This document shows, one piece after another, positions 26,565-35,225 of a DNA stretch of 64,000 bases. How positions within the stretch are numbered: position 1 is the first letter of the stretch; each line of letters starts with the position of its first letter. The DNA lies in assembly GCA_902791025.1 (NCBI GenBank), contig CADATZ010000002.1, positions 222,368-286,367 of the forward strand, in the 5' to 3' direction. Both the position numbers and the translations under genes were made by a program. The DNA comes from an uncultured Chloroflexota bacterium (GTDB taxonomy: Bacteria; Chloroflexota; Anaerolineae; Anaerolineales; Anaerolineaceae). Below the pieces are notes generated by a model, which had not been told where the DNA came from, searched no databases, and worked only from the letters and a program-made list of their open reading frames with translations.

Positions 26565-27220
26565 CGGAGGATCCGCACCTTTCTGTCGATGAGAGACCCG
26601 GCAAATCCGATAAGCAGAGCTGTCGCGCAATAAAGAGCGGCTGAAATCGCAAAAGCCGCGACTCCGCCTGCACTTCTCGTGTTGATATATGAGACGATTC
26701 CCGTCAATTCCATAGGCCGAAGCGGCACCTGTGAACCTAATGATGTGGTCAGCATGGTAGCCACCAGCAAATTTGTCATCGGCAGCACAGTCGAACGAAG
26801 TGCCTGGGGAATGATCACGCGGCGGATCATTTGGAAAAAACTAAGTCCCAATGCCCTTGCCGCCTCAATTTGACCGGGTGAAATAGTATTGATCCCACTC
26901 ATCAGATGTTCCGAACAAAAAGCGGATGGGATCAGTGTTGTAGCAATCAGAACACAGACCCTGTAGGCAAATACGATCTTAAGATAAGGGAGCGCATAAA
27001 CCAGCAGGATCAAAAGCGCTGCACCGGGAATATTTCGGAAGATTTGAACATAAAAATCGCCAAAAACCCGCAGCGGCTTGATCGGGCTCACCCGCATCAC
27101 AGTGATAAGGATCCCAATCAGAAATGCCCCGGCAAATGAAAAAACCGTCAGTTTCCAGGTCTCAAAGAGCGCCTGAAGATAACGATCACCATATTGGGAG
27201 AGTAATGCGCTGATAGTCAT
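26561..27220 (-). CDS. Amino acid ABC transporter permease (GluC-like)
   Basis: A 219-residue permease with five hydrophobic helices and the HisM-type EAA loop MSGINTISPGQIEAARALGLSFFQ. The segment IFRNIPGAALLILLVYALPY matches polar amino acid permeases. It is coupled to the second permease by a 4-base overlap and follows the binding-protein gene by about 80 bases. Confidence 0.9.
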   Translation of the reverse strand: MTISALLSQYGDRYLQALFETWKLTVFSFAGAFLIGILITVMRVSPIKPLRVFGDFYVQIFRNIPGAALLILLVYALPYLKIVFAYRVCVLIATTLIPSAFCSEHLMSGINTISPGQIEAARALGLSFFQMIRRVIIPQALRSTVLPMTNLLVATMLTTSLGSQVPLRPMELTGIVSYINTRSAGGVAAFAISAALYCATALLIGFAGSLIDRKVRILR

Positions 27221-27298
27221 TTCTGTACAAAAACCAAAGTGTGACAGTCAGCAACAGGTGCTAACTGTCACATTTCTAAAGAGTAAGAATTTTAAGGA

Positions 27299-28213
27299 TT
27301 AATCGATAGCCGGAGCTTCCGGAGCGGTTTCGATTCCGGTGCGGGCACCAAGACTGATGAGCCACAACTGTGTCCAGGTTCCGTTTTCTTCAATCAACTT
27401 GAGGAAGTCGTTGACAAATGCCACACCATCAGAATCCTTCGGCAAACCAATTCCATACGGATCAATCGGACCAAAGACATCACCGGCAATGGCATAGGCT
27501 CCAGGATTCTTGACAATTGAATTCAAAATCAGGGTATAGTCGGTCACGTAAGCATCCGCGCGGCCTTGCTCAACAGCGGTACGCGCCTGAATATCATCTT
27601 CAAATTCCTGAACGATGGCATCCGGAGCATATTCTTCCAAAATCGACGGACCGGTGGAACCGGCTTGGGTAGCCACAGTCTTATCAGCAAGGTCATCAAT
27701 ACCTTTGATTTCGGCATTACCGTTTTTCACCAAAATCGCCTGTTGAGAGGTATAGTACGGACCGGCAAAGGAAATGACTTCCTGCCGGGAGGGGGTGATG
27801 GAGTAGGTTGCAAATACCGCATCCACCTGACCGCTTGTCAGCACAGATTCACGCGTAGAAGAGGTGACCTGTGTCAGTTCATATTTGGATTCATCACCCA
27901 AAATGTAACGGGCAAGCAGCTGATAAAGACCGGCGTCAAAACCGCGGATACCATTATCGGTCTCGTCAAGCTGACTGAAGAGGAAGGATGTGCGGGTACC
28001 GCCGACACGCAGAATTCCGGCTTTCTTCACAGCGGAAGCCCAGGAGCTTGCCGCAACCGCTTCATCTGAAGCAACCGGACCGGAAGCCAGCAGCGTGTCA
28101 AATGCTCCCTTATCAATAGCGACAGCTTCTAAATCCTGAGCGGAGACAGAAACGAAAGCACTAACCAACAGCACGAATGCTAAAACAACAAAAAGTAATT
28201 TATATGATTTCAT
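27299..28213 (-). CDS. Extracellular amino acid-binding protein (family 3)
   Basis: A 304-residue periplasmic-type binding protein. The signal peptide is LLFVVLAFVLLVSAFVSVSA, with no lipobox cysteine. The SBP_bac_3 core has GILRVGGTRTSFLFSQLDE, IRGFDAGLYQLLARYIL, GQVDAVFATYSITPSRQEVISFAGPYY and VTDYTLILNSI. It resembles glutamate/aspartate-binding proteins of two-permease systems such as Corynebacterium gluABCD. Sulfur amino acid genes lie next door, so cystine or a related solute is also possible. GAGG lies 8 bases before the ATG. Confidence 0.88.
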   Translation of the reverse strand: MKSYKLLFVVLAFVLLVSAFVSVSAQDLEAVAIDKGAFDTLLASGPVASDEAVAASSWASAVKKAGILRVGGTRTSFLFSQLDETDNGIRGFDAGLYQLLARYILGDESKYELTQVTSSTRESVLTSGQVDAVFATYSITPSRQEVISFAGPYYTSQQAILVKNGNAEIKGIDDLADKTVATQAGSTGPSILEEYAPDAIVQEFEDDIQARTAVEQGRADAYVTDYTLILNSIVKNPGAYAIAGDVFGPIDPYGIGLPKDSDGVAFVNDFLKLIEENGTWTQLWLISLGARTGIETAPEAPAID

Positions 28214-28239
28214 AATAATACCTCAAAGAAATTTTTTGT

Positions 28240-28267
28240 ATTATACCTGTTCTGCACAAAAATACAA
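28240..28267 (-). promoter_or_regulatory. Promoter of the amino acid transporter operon
   Basis: On the minus strand a -35 TTGTAT and a perfect -10 TATAAT are separated by 16 bases. The likely start is about 20 bases upstream of the binding-protein ATG. Confidence 0.6.
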
Positions 28268-28279
28268 ACGATATAACGA

Positions 28280-28318
28280 AAAGTGGTACAGCAAGAACTG
28301 TACCTGCTGTACCACTTT
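28280..28318 (-). terminator. Terminator-like hairpin after cysK
   Basis: A 14-base perfect inverted repeat AAAGTGGTACAGCA/TGCTGTACCACTTT with an 11-base loop, 8 bases past the cysK stop. The T run is short (TTTT). Confidence 0.7.
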
Positions 28319-28325
28319 CACGTTT

Positions 28326-29258
28326 TTATTCTGTGAACAAAGCGGTTGAATAATAGCGGTCGCCTGAATCGGGGAGCAAGGCAACGATCGTCTTGCCTTT
28401 GTTTTCAGGCCGCTTGGCGATCTCAATTGCCGCATACAGAGCAGCACCGGACGAAATGCCTACGGAAATGCCTTCCTTCTTTGCCAGCAGCTTTGCGGTG
28501 GCAAAGGCATCTTCGTTCACAACAGGGAAGATTTCGTCATAGACCTTCGTATTCAGCACATCCGGGACAAAACCCGCACCAATACCCTGGATCTTATGCG
28601 CGCCGGATTTTCCTTCGGAAAGCACCGGAGAACTGGCAGGTTCAACCGCAACGACTTTAACTTCCGGCTTCTGCTCTTTCAGGTATTCACCGGTCCCGGT
28701 CACTGTACCGCCGGTACCAACACCCGCGATGAAGATATCAACCGCACCATCCGTATCCTTCCAGATTTCCGGACCGGTAGTGGCTTTATGGATAGCGGGG
28801 TTGGCCGGATTGACAAACTGTCCGGGAATAAAGCTGTTCGGGATCTCCGCTGCCAGTTCGTCGGCTTTGGCAATGGCACCTTTCATACCCTTCGAACCAT
28901 CGGTAAGGACGATTTCCGCACCGTACGCCTTCAAAATATTGCGGCGTTCCACGCTCATGGTTTCCGGCATGGTCAGGATGATGCGGTATCCCTTGGCTGC
29001 TGCGATAGCTGCCAGACCGATACCGGTGTTTCCGGAAGTCGGTTCAATGATGACGGAGCCCTCTTTGAGCAGTCCCTTGGCTTCCGCGTCTTCGATCATC
29101 GCTTTTGCAATACGATCCTTTACGGAACCAGCAGGATTGAAATATTCCAGCTTTACCAGGACTGTAGCTTCCAAACCCAGTTCTGCTTCCAGGTTCACAA
29201 CTTCCACTAACGGCGTATTGCCGATCAAACCCAATGTACCTTTATAAATGTTAGACAT
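28326..29258 (-). CDS. cysK: Cysteine synthase (O-acetylserine sulfhydrylase)
   Basis: PLP enzyme forming cysteine from O-acetylserine and sulfide. The 310-residue protein has the PLP lysine K47 in NPAGSVKDR, the substrate loop [11 protein letters not shown], the PLP-phosphate loop [12 protein letters not shown], and [11 protein letters not shown]. The C-terminus ends [14 protein letters not shown]. The length and motifs are fully canonical. It follows metY by 95 bases on the same strand, without an obvious terminator between. It is therefore likely part of the same leader-controlled transcript. Confidence 0.96.
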   Translation of the reverse strand: MSNIYKGTLGLIGNTPLVEVVNLEAELGLEATVLVKLEYFNPAGSVKDRIAKAMIEDAEAKGLLKEGSVIIEPTSGNTGIGLAAIAAAKGYRIILTMPETMSVERRNILKAYGAEIVLTDGSKGMKGAIAKADELAAEIPNSFIPGQFVNPANPAIHKATTGPEIWKDTDGAVDIFIAGVGTGGTVTGTGEYLKEQKPEVKVVAVEPASSPVLSEGKSGAHKIQGIGAGFVPDVLNTKVYDEIFPVVNEDAFATAKLLAKKEGISVGISSGAALYAAIEIAKRPENKGKTIVALLPDSGDRYYSTALFTE

Positions 29259-29353
29259 AATAATAATTCCTTTCTTTTCTCAGGGGTCAGGAGCCATTGA
29301 AGTTCCGACATTTGTCCTTTGGTCATGGCTCACGAACCACGTTAAACTTACTG

Positions 29354-30643
29354 CTAATTAATACTAACTGCCTGGAATCCATTCTCCAAATCAGCAATTA
29401 TATCATCAATATGCTCTGTCCCGATAGACAGACGAATCGTATTCGGCTTAATTCCCTGATCCAGCAATTCCTCTTCAGAAAGCTGGGAATGGGTAGTGGA
29501 TGCCGGATGGATCACCAGGCTTTTCACATCCGCAACATTCGCCAAAAGCGAGAAAATCTTCAGGTTGTCAATAAACTTCCAGGCTTCCGCCTGTCCGCCT
29601 TTGATCTCAAAAGTGAAGATCGAAGCGCCGCCGTTCGGGAAATATTTTTCATACAGCTCATGGTCCGGATGATCCGGGAGGGAGGGGTGATTGACTTTTT
29701 CCACCAGTGGATGGTTAGACAGATATTCAACGACTTTCTTCGTGTTTTCCGCGTGACGCTCCAGACGGAGGGAAAGTGTTTCCACTCCCTGCAGCAGAAG
29801 AAACGCGCTGAAGGGTGAAATCGCAGCACCGGTATCCCGTAATAAAATTGCCCGGATATAGGTCACAAAAGCTGCCGGTCCAACCGCATCGTAAAATGAT
29901 ACGCCATGGTAACTCGGATTCGGTTCAGCAATGTTTGGATATTTTCCGCTGGCTTTCCAATTGAATTTACCGCTTTCTACGATGATGCCGCCGAGCGTAG
30001 TCCCGTGTCCGCCAATAAATTTTGTCGCGGAGTGGACTACGATATCCGCGCCATGCTCAATAGGACGGATCAGGTAGGGAGTGCCGAAGATATTGTCGAT
30101 CACCAGAGGAAGGCCATGTTTGTGGGCAATTTCAGCTATCGCGTCGATATCCGGAATGTCGCTGTTGGGGTTTCCAAGCGTTTCAAGATAGATTGCTCGG
30201 GTATCTGCCTCAATTGCATTTTCAACTTCCTGCAGGTCATGTGCATCCACAAAAGTTGTACGAATGCCATACTGCGGGAGGGTATTCTCCAGAAGGTTGA
30301 AGCTGCCGCCGTAAATCGTCTTCTGCGCGACGATGTGTCCACCATTTGCCGCAAGTGCTTCAATGGTATAGGTAATGGCTGCCGCCCCTGATGCAAGAGC
30401 CAATGCAGCGGAACCACCTTCCAGAGCCGCAATACGTTTTTCAAGCACATCCTGTGTGGAATTCGTCAGCCGACCATAGATATTCCCGGCATCTGCTAGT
30501 CCGAAGCGGTCTGCCGCATGCTGACTGTTGCGGAAAACGTAAGATGTCGTCTGATAGATCGGTACAGCACGTGCATCCGTTGCGGGATCCGGCTGTTCCT
30601 GTCCCACATGTAACTGCAACGTTTCAAATTTATAGTTACTCAT
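29354..30643 (-). CDS. metY: O-acetylhomoserine sulfhydrylase (MetY type)
   Basis: Cys/Met metabolism PLP-dependent enzyme of about 429 residues, the size of OAH sulfhydrylases (cystathionine gamma-synthase is near 380). Motifs are MSNYKFETLQLHVGQEQPD, YQTTSYVFRNSQHAADRFGL and the PLP lysine in HSATKFIGGHGTTLGG. RLSIGTEHIDDIIADLENGF is at the end. It likely makes homocysteine from O-acetylhomoserine and sulfide. The ATG at 30643 follows AGGAG by 7 bases; the upstream ATG at 30664 lacks one. A Cys-rich leader ORF and terminator precede it. Confidence 0.93.
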   Translation of the reverse strand: MSNYKFETLQLHVGQEQPDPATDARAVPIYQTTSYVFRNSQHAADRFGLADAGNIYGRLTNSTQDVLEKRIAALEGGSAALALASGAAAITYTIEALAANGGHIVAQKTIYGGSFNLLENTLPQYGIRTTFVDAHDLQEVENAIEADTRAIYLETLGNPNSDIPDIDAIAEIAHKHGLPLVIDNIFGTPYLIRPIEHGADIVVHSATKFIGGHGTTLGGIIVESGKFNWKASGKYPNIAEPNPSYHGVSFYDAVGPAAFVTYIRAILLRDTGAAISPFSAFLLLQGVETLSLRLERHAENTKKVVEYLSNHPLVEKVNHPSLPDHPDHELYEKYFPNGGASIFTFEIKGGQAEAWKFIDNLKIFSLLANVADVKSLVIHPASTTHSQLSEEELLDQGIKPNTIRLSIGTEHIDDIIADLENGFQAVSIN

Positions 30644-30680
30644 TTTCATCTCCTGAGCCATCACGCTTCATCATTTATTA

Positions 30681-30719
30681 ATAAAAAACTGCCCGGGGAC
30701 CTATCACAAGTCACCGGGC
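30681..30719 (-). terminator. Leader terminator (attenuator) upstream of metY
   Basis: A 10-base-pair stem with one mismatch (GCCCGGTGAC on the minus strand pairing with GTCCCCGGGC) and a 9-base loop, followed by six T. It lies between the Cys-rich leader ORF and metY, at the position of an attenuator. Confidence 0.82.
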
Positions 30720-30741
30720 GGAAATCGACCTGCAATAAGTT

Positions 30742-30855
30742 TCAACGTAAATCAGCCTCACCACAGAGGCACATCATACAGCAGCACATACACCAATTTC
30801 CTGTTTTTTCAAACTTATCCGGACTTGATTTATACGATTGATTTGCCGATAACAT
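30742..30855 (-). CDS. Cys-rich leader peptide, putative cysteine attenuation ORF
   Basis: A 37-codon ORF too short for routine calling. AAAGGAGG precedes the ATG with a 5-base spacer, a near-perfect ribosome site. The first 20 residues are polar. The block WCMCCCMMCLC then places six cysteine and three methionine codons within eleven, shortly before the stop. A small hairpin GCCTC/GAGGC overlaps the last of these codons, and a terminator follows 23 bases after the stop. The location before metY-cysK strongly suggests ribosome-stalling control by Cys-tRNA. Cys-rich leader peptides are known to attenuate cysteine genes in actinobacteria; this one is not obviously related in sequence. Confidence 0.75.
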   Translation of the reverse strand: MLSANQSYKSSPDKFEKTGNWCMCCCMMCLCGEADLR

Positions 30856-30892
30856 TTTTGCCTCCTTTATTGTTTTCTTCAAGAATGCATTT

Positions 30893-30925
30893 ATAATACA
30901 CCTACTTATCTACTATGTCTATAGT
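30893..30925 (-). promoter_or_regulatory. metY leader promoter with operator-like repeat
   Basis: On the minus strand -35 TAGACA (30916-30921) and -10 TATTAT (30893-30898) are 17 bases apart. A perfect 5-4-5 inverted repeat ACTAT-GTCT-ATAGT (30912-30925) overlaps the -35. The Rrf2-family regulator encoded about 450 bases away is a plausible binder, by inference. Confidence 0.55.
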
Positions 30926-31125
30926 TTTTATGAAATTTATTCATTAAAAACCAAGAAAGAAAAAACAACGTAACAACATCGGAATTTAATGGTATGATTT
31001 AAACATGAGAGAAATGCGTCCGAACGTTCAGAACATCATAATGCAATGACTTCGAAGATGCTGATTTTCCGGAAGCATCTAAGCAAATTAAACATTATTA
31101 ACATTCTGAAGAAGGGAGTAAAACG

Positions 31126-31350
31126 ATGAGCAGCATAATAGAAAAAATGATGACCGAATATGCAAAGGAACGAATTGAATATAGAGACGCGGAATCACTC
31201 ATTGAAAATGTAGATATTCTCGCAAAAAGGTTCAATGTTACGACCGCGGAAGCCTGCACTTTTTTGAATAAGACAATTGAGGATTATCAAAGAGCAAAAG
31301 AAATCGTTGAGAATGCCAATACCGAAGAATTAGCGGTTGAATACGCATAA
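31126..31350 (+). CDS. Small protein of unknown function, upstream of Rrf2 regulator
   Basis: A 74-residue, highly charged and helical protein (MSSIIEKMMTEYAKERIEYR). GAAGGGAG lies 8 bases before the ATG. The middle (ENVDILAKRFNVTTAEACTFLNKTIEDYQRAKEI) looks like a small helical bundle reminiscent of antitoxin or regulator fragments, but I cannot name a family. It is 9 bases upstream of the Rrf2 gene and likely cotranscribed. Confidence 0.65.
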   Translation: MSSIIEKMMTEYAKERIEYRDAESLIENVDILAKRFNVTTAEACTFLNKTIEDYQRAKEIVENANTEELAVEYA

Positions 31351-31359
31351 TCGATAAGT

Positions 31360-31755
31360 ATGATCACGACAAAAGGACGATACGCACTGCGGGTGATGAT
31401 CGATTTAGCGGAACATGAGGATAACAAACCGGTTCCGCTGAAGGAGATCGCTGAACGGCAGGAGATTTCAAAAAAGTATCTGGAGATCATCATGAAAGAA
31501 CTGGTGAGCGGGGGTATGGTCATCGGCGCCAGCGGCAAAGGCGGCGGTTATCGTCTCAGCAAAGAACCGGAGGATTACACTGCTCTTGAGATTCTTGAAC
31601 TGATGGAAGGCACAATTGCTCCGGTAGCCTGTCTCGAATGCGGCGCAAAACCCTGCAAACGGGAAGCAATATGCAAAACTCTGCCAATGTGGAAGGAATT
31701 TGACCAAATAACACGAAGTTTTTTTACCGGGAAAACACTGAAAGATCTGTTATAA
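31360..31755 (+). CDS. Rrf2-family transcriptional regulator with Fe-S type cysteines
   Basis: A 131-residue winged-helix regulator. The N-terminus is MITTKGRYALRVMIDLAEH, the recognition helix region EISKKYLEIIMKELVSGG, and the wing GASGKGGGYRLSKEPEDYTALEI. Cysteines C91, C94, C99 and C105 (CLECGAKPCKREAIC) fit a cluster-binding or redox-sensing type such as IscR. CymR-type members control cysteine metabolism. Its proximity to metY-cysK suggests that role here, though an Fe-S assembly role is not excluded. Confidence 0.9.
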   Translation: MITTKGRYALRVMIDLAEHEDNKPVPLKEIAERQEISKKYLEIIMKELVSGGMVIGASGKGGGYRLSKEPEDYTALEILELMEGTIAPVACLECGAKPCKREAICKTLPMWKEFDQITRSFFTGKTLKDLL

Positions 31756-31790
31756 AAGAGGTGAGGAGTTTCAGCCCCTCACCTCTTTTA
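31753..31790. terminator. Bidirectional terminator between Rrf2 gene and GH32 gene
   Basis: A 14-base perfect stem TAAAAGAGGTGAGG/CCTCACCTCTTTTA with a 10-base loop overlaps the Rrf2 stop and lies 6 bases from the convergent GH32 stop. Confidence 0.9.
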
Positions 31791-31796
31791 TGAAAT

Positions 31797-33284
31797 CTAT
31801 ATCAAATCGTACTTTTCAACGTCCATCATCACTTTTCCATCCGTGATGAATTTGATTCCGTCCGCAGCCTGATCCGTATAAATTGTGGCAGTGATCACCT
31901 GCTCACCATCATTGAGGAATATCTCCGTGCTGAAGCGATCCAGGATGATCCGCATGGAAAGAGCACCATTCCGGTGACTCACCTTCGCACGGCGCTGATG
32001 GATCACCGCCCGGCGGGTTCCGGAGAATTTGCGGTCGATCTTCATGATCGAATCGGAAGGATGGAAGCTCAGCGCGGTATGGAATTCATCATTCTCCGCA
32101 AACCAGAGCGCAAATTTATTATAGATATCTTCTCCATCAACCGGTCGAATTGAAACAGTCATATCCACCTGTCGGCCGGAAACTCCTTCCAAACGAAGTT
32201 CCCCGTCACATATAACATTCTGATACACAATTTTATTTGAGCGTAAGGTCTCAATCTCACGAATCGGCCATTGGTAGAGCCTGTTATTCTTAATATGAAT
32301 TTTCCGCGGAATGGTCATCTGCCCAAACCACAGTGCCTTCATGCGGATCATCGCCAGGGTATCCCAGTTCTGCATCCAGCCAATCATGATCCTGCGGCCA
32401 TCCGGTGCAAGCAGCGTCTGCGGAGCATAAAAATCAATGCCATAATCAATAGCCTGATTATATTCGTCATGGAATTTCTTTGTCTCTTCGTCGAAATTAC
32501 CAATCAGACACAGTGTCCCGTTTCCATTGTGATACTCAAAGCCTTCCGGCAGCATATCCTGTGGGCTTGTCAGCAATACATATTTCCCGTCCAGTTCAAA
32601 GAAATCCGGGCATTCCCACATTTTTCCAAAGCGGTTTTTATTTTCCGCAAGGATGCTTTCAAATTTCCAGTTAAAACCATCCGGACTGGAATAAAGCAGG
32701 ATCATTCCGCTGCCATCAGCCGGGCGTACCGCCACGACACAACGGTAGGTACCGTCTTTTTCCTGCCAGATATGCGGATCACGGAAATCTTCTTTGCTGC
32801 AGCCTTCCGGGACATCATCACCATTCAGGACTGGATTTCCCACATATTTTTCGTAATCGATACCATCACCAACAGCGAGACATTGATGCTGTACAACATT
32901 TTCCAATTCCCCCATGCGTCTTCCGGCAGACACCACACCGGTATAAATCAAAAGCTGACGTCCATCAGGGAGTTCAACAGCACTGCCGGAAAAACATCCA
33001 TCACGATCCGGGAGGGAATCAGGCGCCAAAGCACATGGAAGGTACGTCCAATGCAGCAGGTCATCACTGACCGCATGTGCCCAATGCATCGGTCCCCACT
33101 TCACCTCATAAGGATAGTATTGGTGAAAAAGATGATATTGCCCCTTGTAATAACTGAAACCGTTCGGATCATTCATCCATCCGACACGGGTCGAAAGGTG
33201 AAAAGCCGGCCGATCGGATTCACTTATATATTGCTCAGCAACTTCCTCATATCTTCGTGCTTCGCGTAATGTTTCACTGATCAT
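31797..33284 (-). CDS. GH32 beta-fructosidase (sucrose/sucrose-6-phosphate hydrolase)
   Basis: A 495-residue glycoside hydrolase family 32 enzyme with no signal peptide, so cytosolic. Catalytic motifs are WMNDPNGF (nucleophile D39), FRDPHIW (transition-state Asp near residue 166) and MWECPDFF (acid/base Glu near residue 218). A C-terminal beta-sandwich follows (LRLEGVSGRQVDMTVSI, DRFSTEIFLNDGEQVITATIYT). It probably hydrolyses sucrose or short fructans brought in by the adjacent CUT1 transporter, whose transcript ends in a terminator 100 bases upstream. Confidence 0.93.
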   Translation of the reverse strand: MISETLREARRYEEVAEQYISESDRPAFHLSTRVGWMNDPNGFSYYKGQYHLFHQYYPYEVKWGPMHWAHAVSDDLLHWTYLPCALAPDSLPDRDGCFSGSAVELPDGRQLLIYTGVVSAGRRMGELENVVQHQCLAVGDGIDYEKYVGNPVLNGDDVPEGCSKEDFRDPHIWQEKDGTYRCVVAVRPADGSGMILLYSSPDGFNWKFESILAENKNRFGKMWECPDFFELDGKYVLLTSPQDMLPEGFEYHNGNGTLCLIGNFDEETKKFHDEYNQAIDYGIDFYAPQTLLAPDGRRIMIGWMQNWDTLAMIRMKALWFGQMTIPRKIHIKNNRLYQWPIREIETLRSNKIVYQNVICDGELRLEGVSGRQVDMTVSIRPVDGEDIYNKFALWFAENDEFHTALSFHPSDSIMKIDRKFSGTRRAVIHQRRAKVSHRNGALSMRIILDRFSTEIFLNDGEQVITATIYTDQAADGIKFITDGKVMMDVEKYDLI

Positions 33285-33299
33285 GTTTTCTCCATTTGA

Positions 33300-33378
33300 A
33301 GTTAGTAGTTGGTAGTTATTAGTAGATCAGTTATTAATGACATAATAAAATGTCAACTACGAACCGCCAACTAATGAC
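33300..33378. repeat. GTTAGTA/CAACTAC simple-repeat spacer
   Basis: Degenerate units such as GTTAGTA, GTTGGTA and GTTATTA on one side and CAACTAC, CAACTAATGAC on the other. It is another low-complexity inverted spacer like those at 12.0 and 13.3 kb. Confidence 0.5.
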
Positions 33379-33385
33379 TATTTAA

Positions 33386-33424
33386 TAAATTCCGCCTTCC
33401 TTTTTGACAAGGAAGGCGGATTTG
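33386..33424 (-). terminator. Terminator of the sugar ABC transporter operon
   Basis: A perfect 12-base stem TCCGCCTTCCTT/AAGGAAGGCGGA with a 6-base loop, 12 bases after the binding-protein stop. Flanking A/T runs lie on both sides. Confidence 0.85.
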
Positions 33425-33435
33425 AGAATTACAAA

Positions 33436-35112
33436 TTATTCAGCAAAATACTTGTCGACATACTTCTGATAGATTGCGATCATATCATCCAGCTTGTATG
33501 CCTTCAGATCACTCTGCAATTTATCCCATTCAGCATCACCGAAACCGTTCATTACCCAGTCGGATTTGGCGGTGTTGATGCATTTCTGGATGTCAGCCAA
33601 CAGGTTGGAGACTGTCTTAGTATCTTCAGCACTCATGAACACGTTCGGCATTGCGTATTTGAAGTTCATGTCCGGTGTGTAGATATCTTTGATCCAGTTC
33701 AGACGATAAGCAGCATCATCCGGAAGAGTGACATACTTGCCGTAGTAGCTGTCAAGGATGGCCAGAGGACCATTGACAGATTCAGCTTCGCGGACTTCCA
33801 CCGGGGATTTGTCGCCCAGAGGAGCGTGCTGGAGCATATCTTCGCCATCAGCATTCTTGCCCATCACGAAAATATCGAAACCATCATCTTCGCCATAGGT
33901 ACCCCAGTTGTTCTGAGGAGACTGCATCGGATCATACATCTGGTCGATCCAGGCAGCGATCAAAGCAGGATTCTTAGCGTTGGCGGTGATAACACAGCGG
34001 CCACGCTGGAAACCGGAAGTGAAGGAACCGGTTTGTGGGGTGATGTTCTTGGTGTCAGCCTGGAGTGCCGGCATCGGAGCCCAACCTTCGAGAGTGGCGA
34101 TGTTTGCAACGTCCCAGGAGAAGCACACGCCATAACGGCCGGACTTACCCTTTGCAACGTAGGTGGACCATTCCTGAGTGAAAGCTTCAGGATCGATCAG
34201 GTTTTCAGCATAAAGCTTGTGCAGCCATTCGGTACCTTTGCGGAAACCTTCGGAGGTGGCAACACTGATGACTTTTTTGTCATCGGTCAGGGCAAGGTGA
34301 GTACCGCGGTCCGGATCGCCATAACCTTCACCGAAGCCATTGATCAGGATATAAGGATCCTGGTCGCCATCGTTCAGAATGCAGGACATCGGGATGATGG
34401 TACCATCGATGTTGAATTCAGCCTTCAGAGCATCAGCATTGTCGCGGAATGCGATCAAAACCTGTTCGAATTCATCAACGGTAGTCGGCATTTCAAGGCC
34501 GAGGAATTCAAGCCATGCGGTATTGATAAAAGGCATATTGCCGATGGTCTGAATAGCGGTCTTTTCGTAACCAAGCTGTTCGATCCACGGGAAAGCCCAG
34601 ATGTGACCGTTCTCATCGGTGACCATTGCTTTATATTCCGGAGCCTGTTCGAAAACCTTGTTCAGGTTCGGCATATACTTCGCGATGTAGTCTTCCAACG
34701 GGATAATGACACCCTGGCTGGCATATTTCAGCAGGTCAGTATCGCCGAAACCGGCATTGAAAACGAGTTCCGGGAGGGTCTTAATGTTGGACATTTCGAG
34801 GGAGATCTTATCGCCCCACTGGTCGCCCTGGATGGTCTTCCAATCGACATGAACATTGGTCTTTTCTTCAAGACGCTTGAAGATGGTGCGCTTGTTCGGA
34901 TCGGATTCAGTACCGGCAGGAAAGTTGGTCAGCGCGGTAATCGTGGCCTTTTCCTTCAGCGGGAAAGCGAGAGAAGCCGGATCCACTTCTGTTCCTGCAG
35001 GTGCGCCGGAATCAGCCTTCGGAGCGGCATCTTTCTTACCGCAGCCGGCGAGTGCTCCCGCAATCATAATGACAGCAAAGATCACCAACAAACTTTTATA
35101 AAACTTACTCAT
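33436..35112 (-). CDS. Sugar ABC transporter lipoprotein, extracellular solute-binding (LplA/LipO type)
   Basis: A 558-residue lipoprotein: the signal sequence ends in lipobox LAGC with C24 as the lipid anchor. A Lys/Ala/Asp-rich spacer follows. The body shows long binding-protein features of the LplA/oligosaccharide group (FKRLEEKTNVHVDWKTI, FAGDTDLLKY-like text and DKYFAE at the end). It is third in an operon after two permeases. No ATPase is encoded here, as is usual for this CUT1 branch that shares MsmK-like ATPases. The neighbouring GH32 points to sucrose or fructo-oligosaccharide. Confidence 0.9.
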   Translation of the reverse strand: MSKFYKSLLVIFAVIMIAGALAGCGKKDAAPKADSGAPAGTEVDPASLAFPLKEKATITALTNFPAGTESDPNKRTIFKRLEEKTNVHVDWKTIQGDQWGDKISLEMSNIKTLPELVFNAGFGDTDLLKYASQGVIIPLEDYIAKYMPNLNKVFEQAPEYKAMVTDENGHIWAFPWIEQLGYEKTAIQTIGNMPFINTAWLEFLGLEMPTTVDEFEQVLIAFRDNADALKAEFNIDGTIIPMSCILNDGDQDPYILINGFGEGYGDPDRGTHLALTDDKKVISVATSEGFRKGTEWLHKLYAENLIDPEAFTQEWSTYVAKGKSGRYGVCFSWDVANIATLEGWAPMPALQADTKNITPQTGSFTSGFQRGRCVITANAKNPALIAAWIDQMYDPMQSPQNNWGTYGEDDGFDIFVMGKNADGEDMLQHAPLGDKSPVEVREAESVNGPLAILDSYYGKYVTLPDDAAYRLNWIKDIYTPDMNFKYAMPNVFMSAEDTKTVSNLLADIQKCINTAKSDWVMNGFGDAEWDKLQSDLKAYKLDDMIAIYQKYVDKYFAE

Positions 35113-35139
35113 ATTTATCTCCTTTATTCTTTTGAAACC

Positions 35140-35224
35140 TGAAATCAGAATAAGAAAACAAAGTTTCGTACAAAAATATTTGAATTTCTTATTTCTGATT
35201 TCTTATTTCCATTTCTGATTTCTC
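35140..35224. repeat. ATTTCTG/TTATTTC simple-repeat spacer
   Basis: Units ATTTCTGATTTCTTATTTCC recur on the right and their complement GAAATCAGAATAAGAAA on the left, between the binding-protein and permease genes. A long imperfect stem is possible. Confidence 0.5.
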
Positions 35225-35225
35225 A

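Noticed and set aside
29160..29320. Second Cys-rich leader before cysK
   Set aside because: The 95-base spacer has a short overlapping frame but no Cys run or terminator; the repeat-like CAGGGGTCAGGAG text explains part of it.
30681..30860. SAM riboswitch (S-box) upstream of metY
   Set aside because: The conserved S-box blocks are not visible; a translated Cys-rich ORF plus terminator accounts for the leader.
32271..33269. A 332-codon ORF opposite the GH32 gene
   Set aside because: It is antisense to a gene with intact catalytic motifs and has no features of its own.
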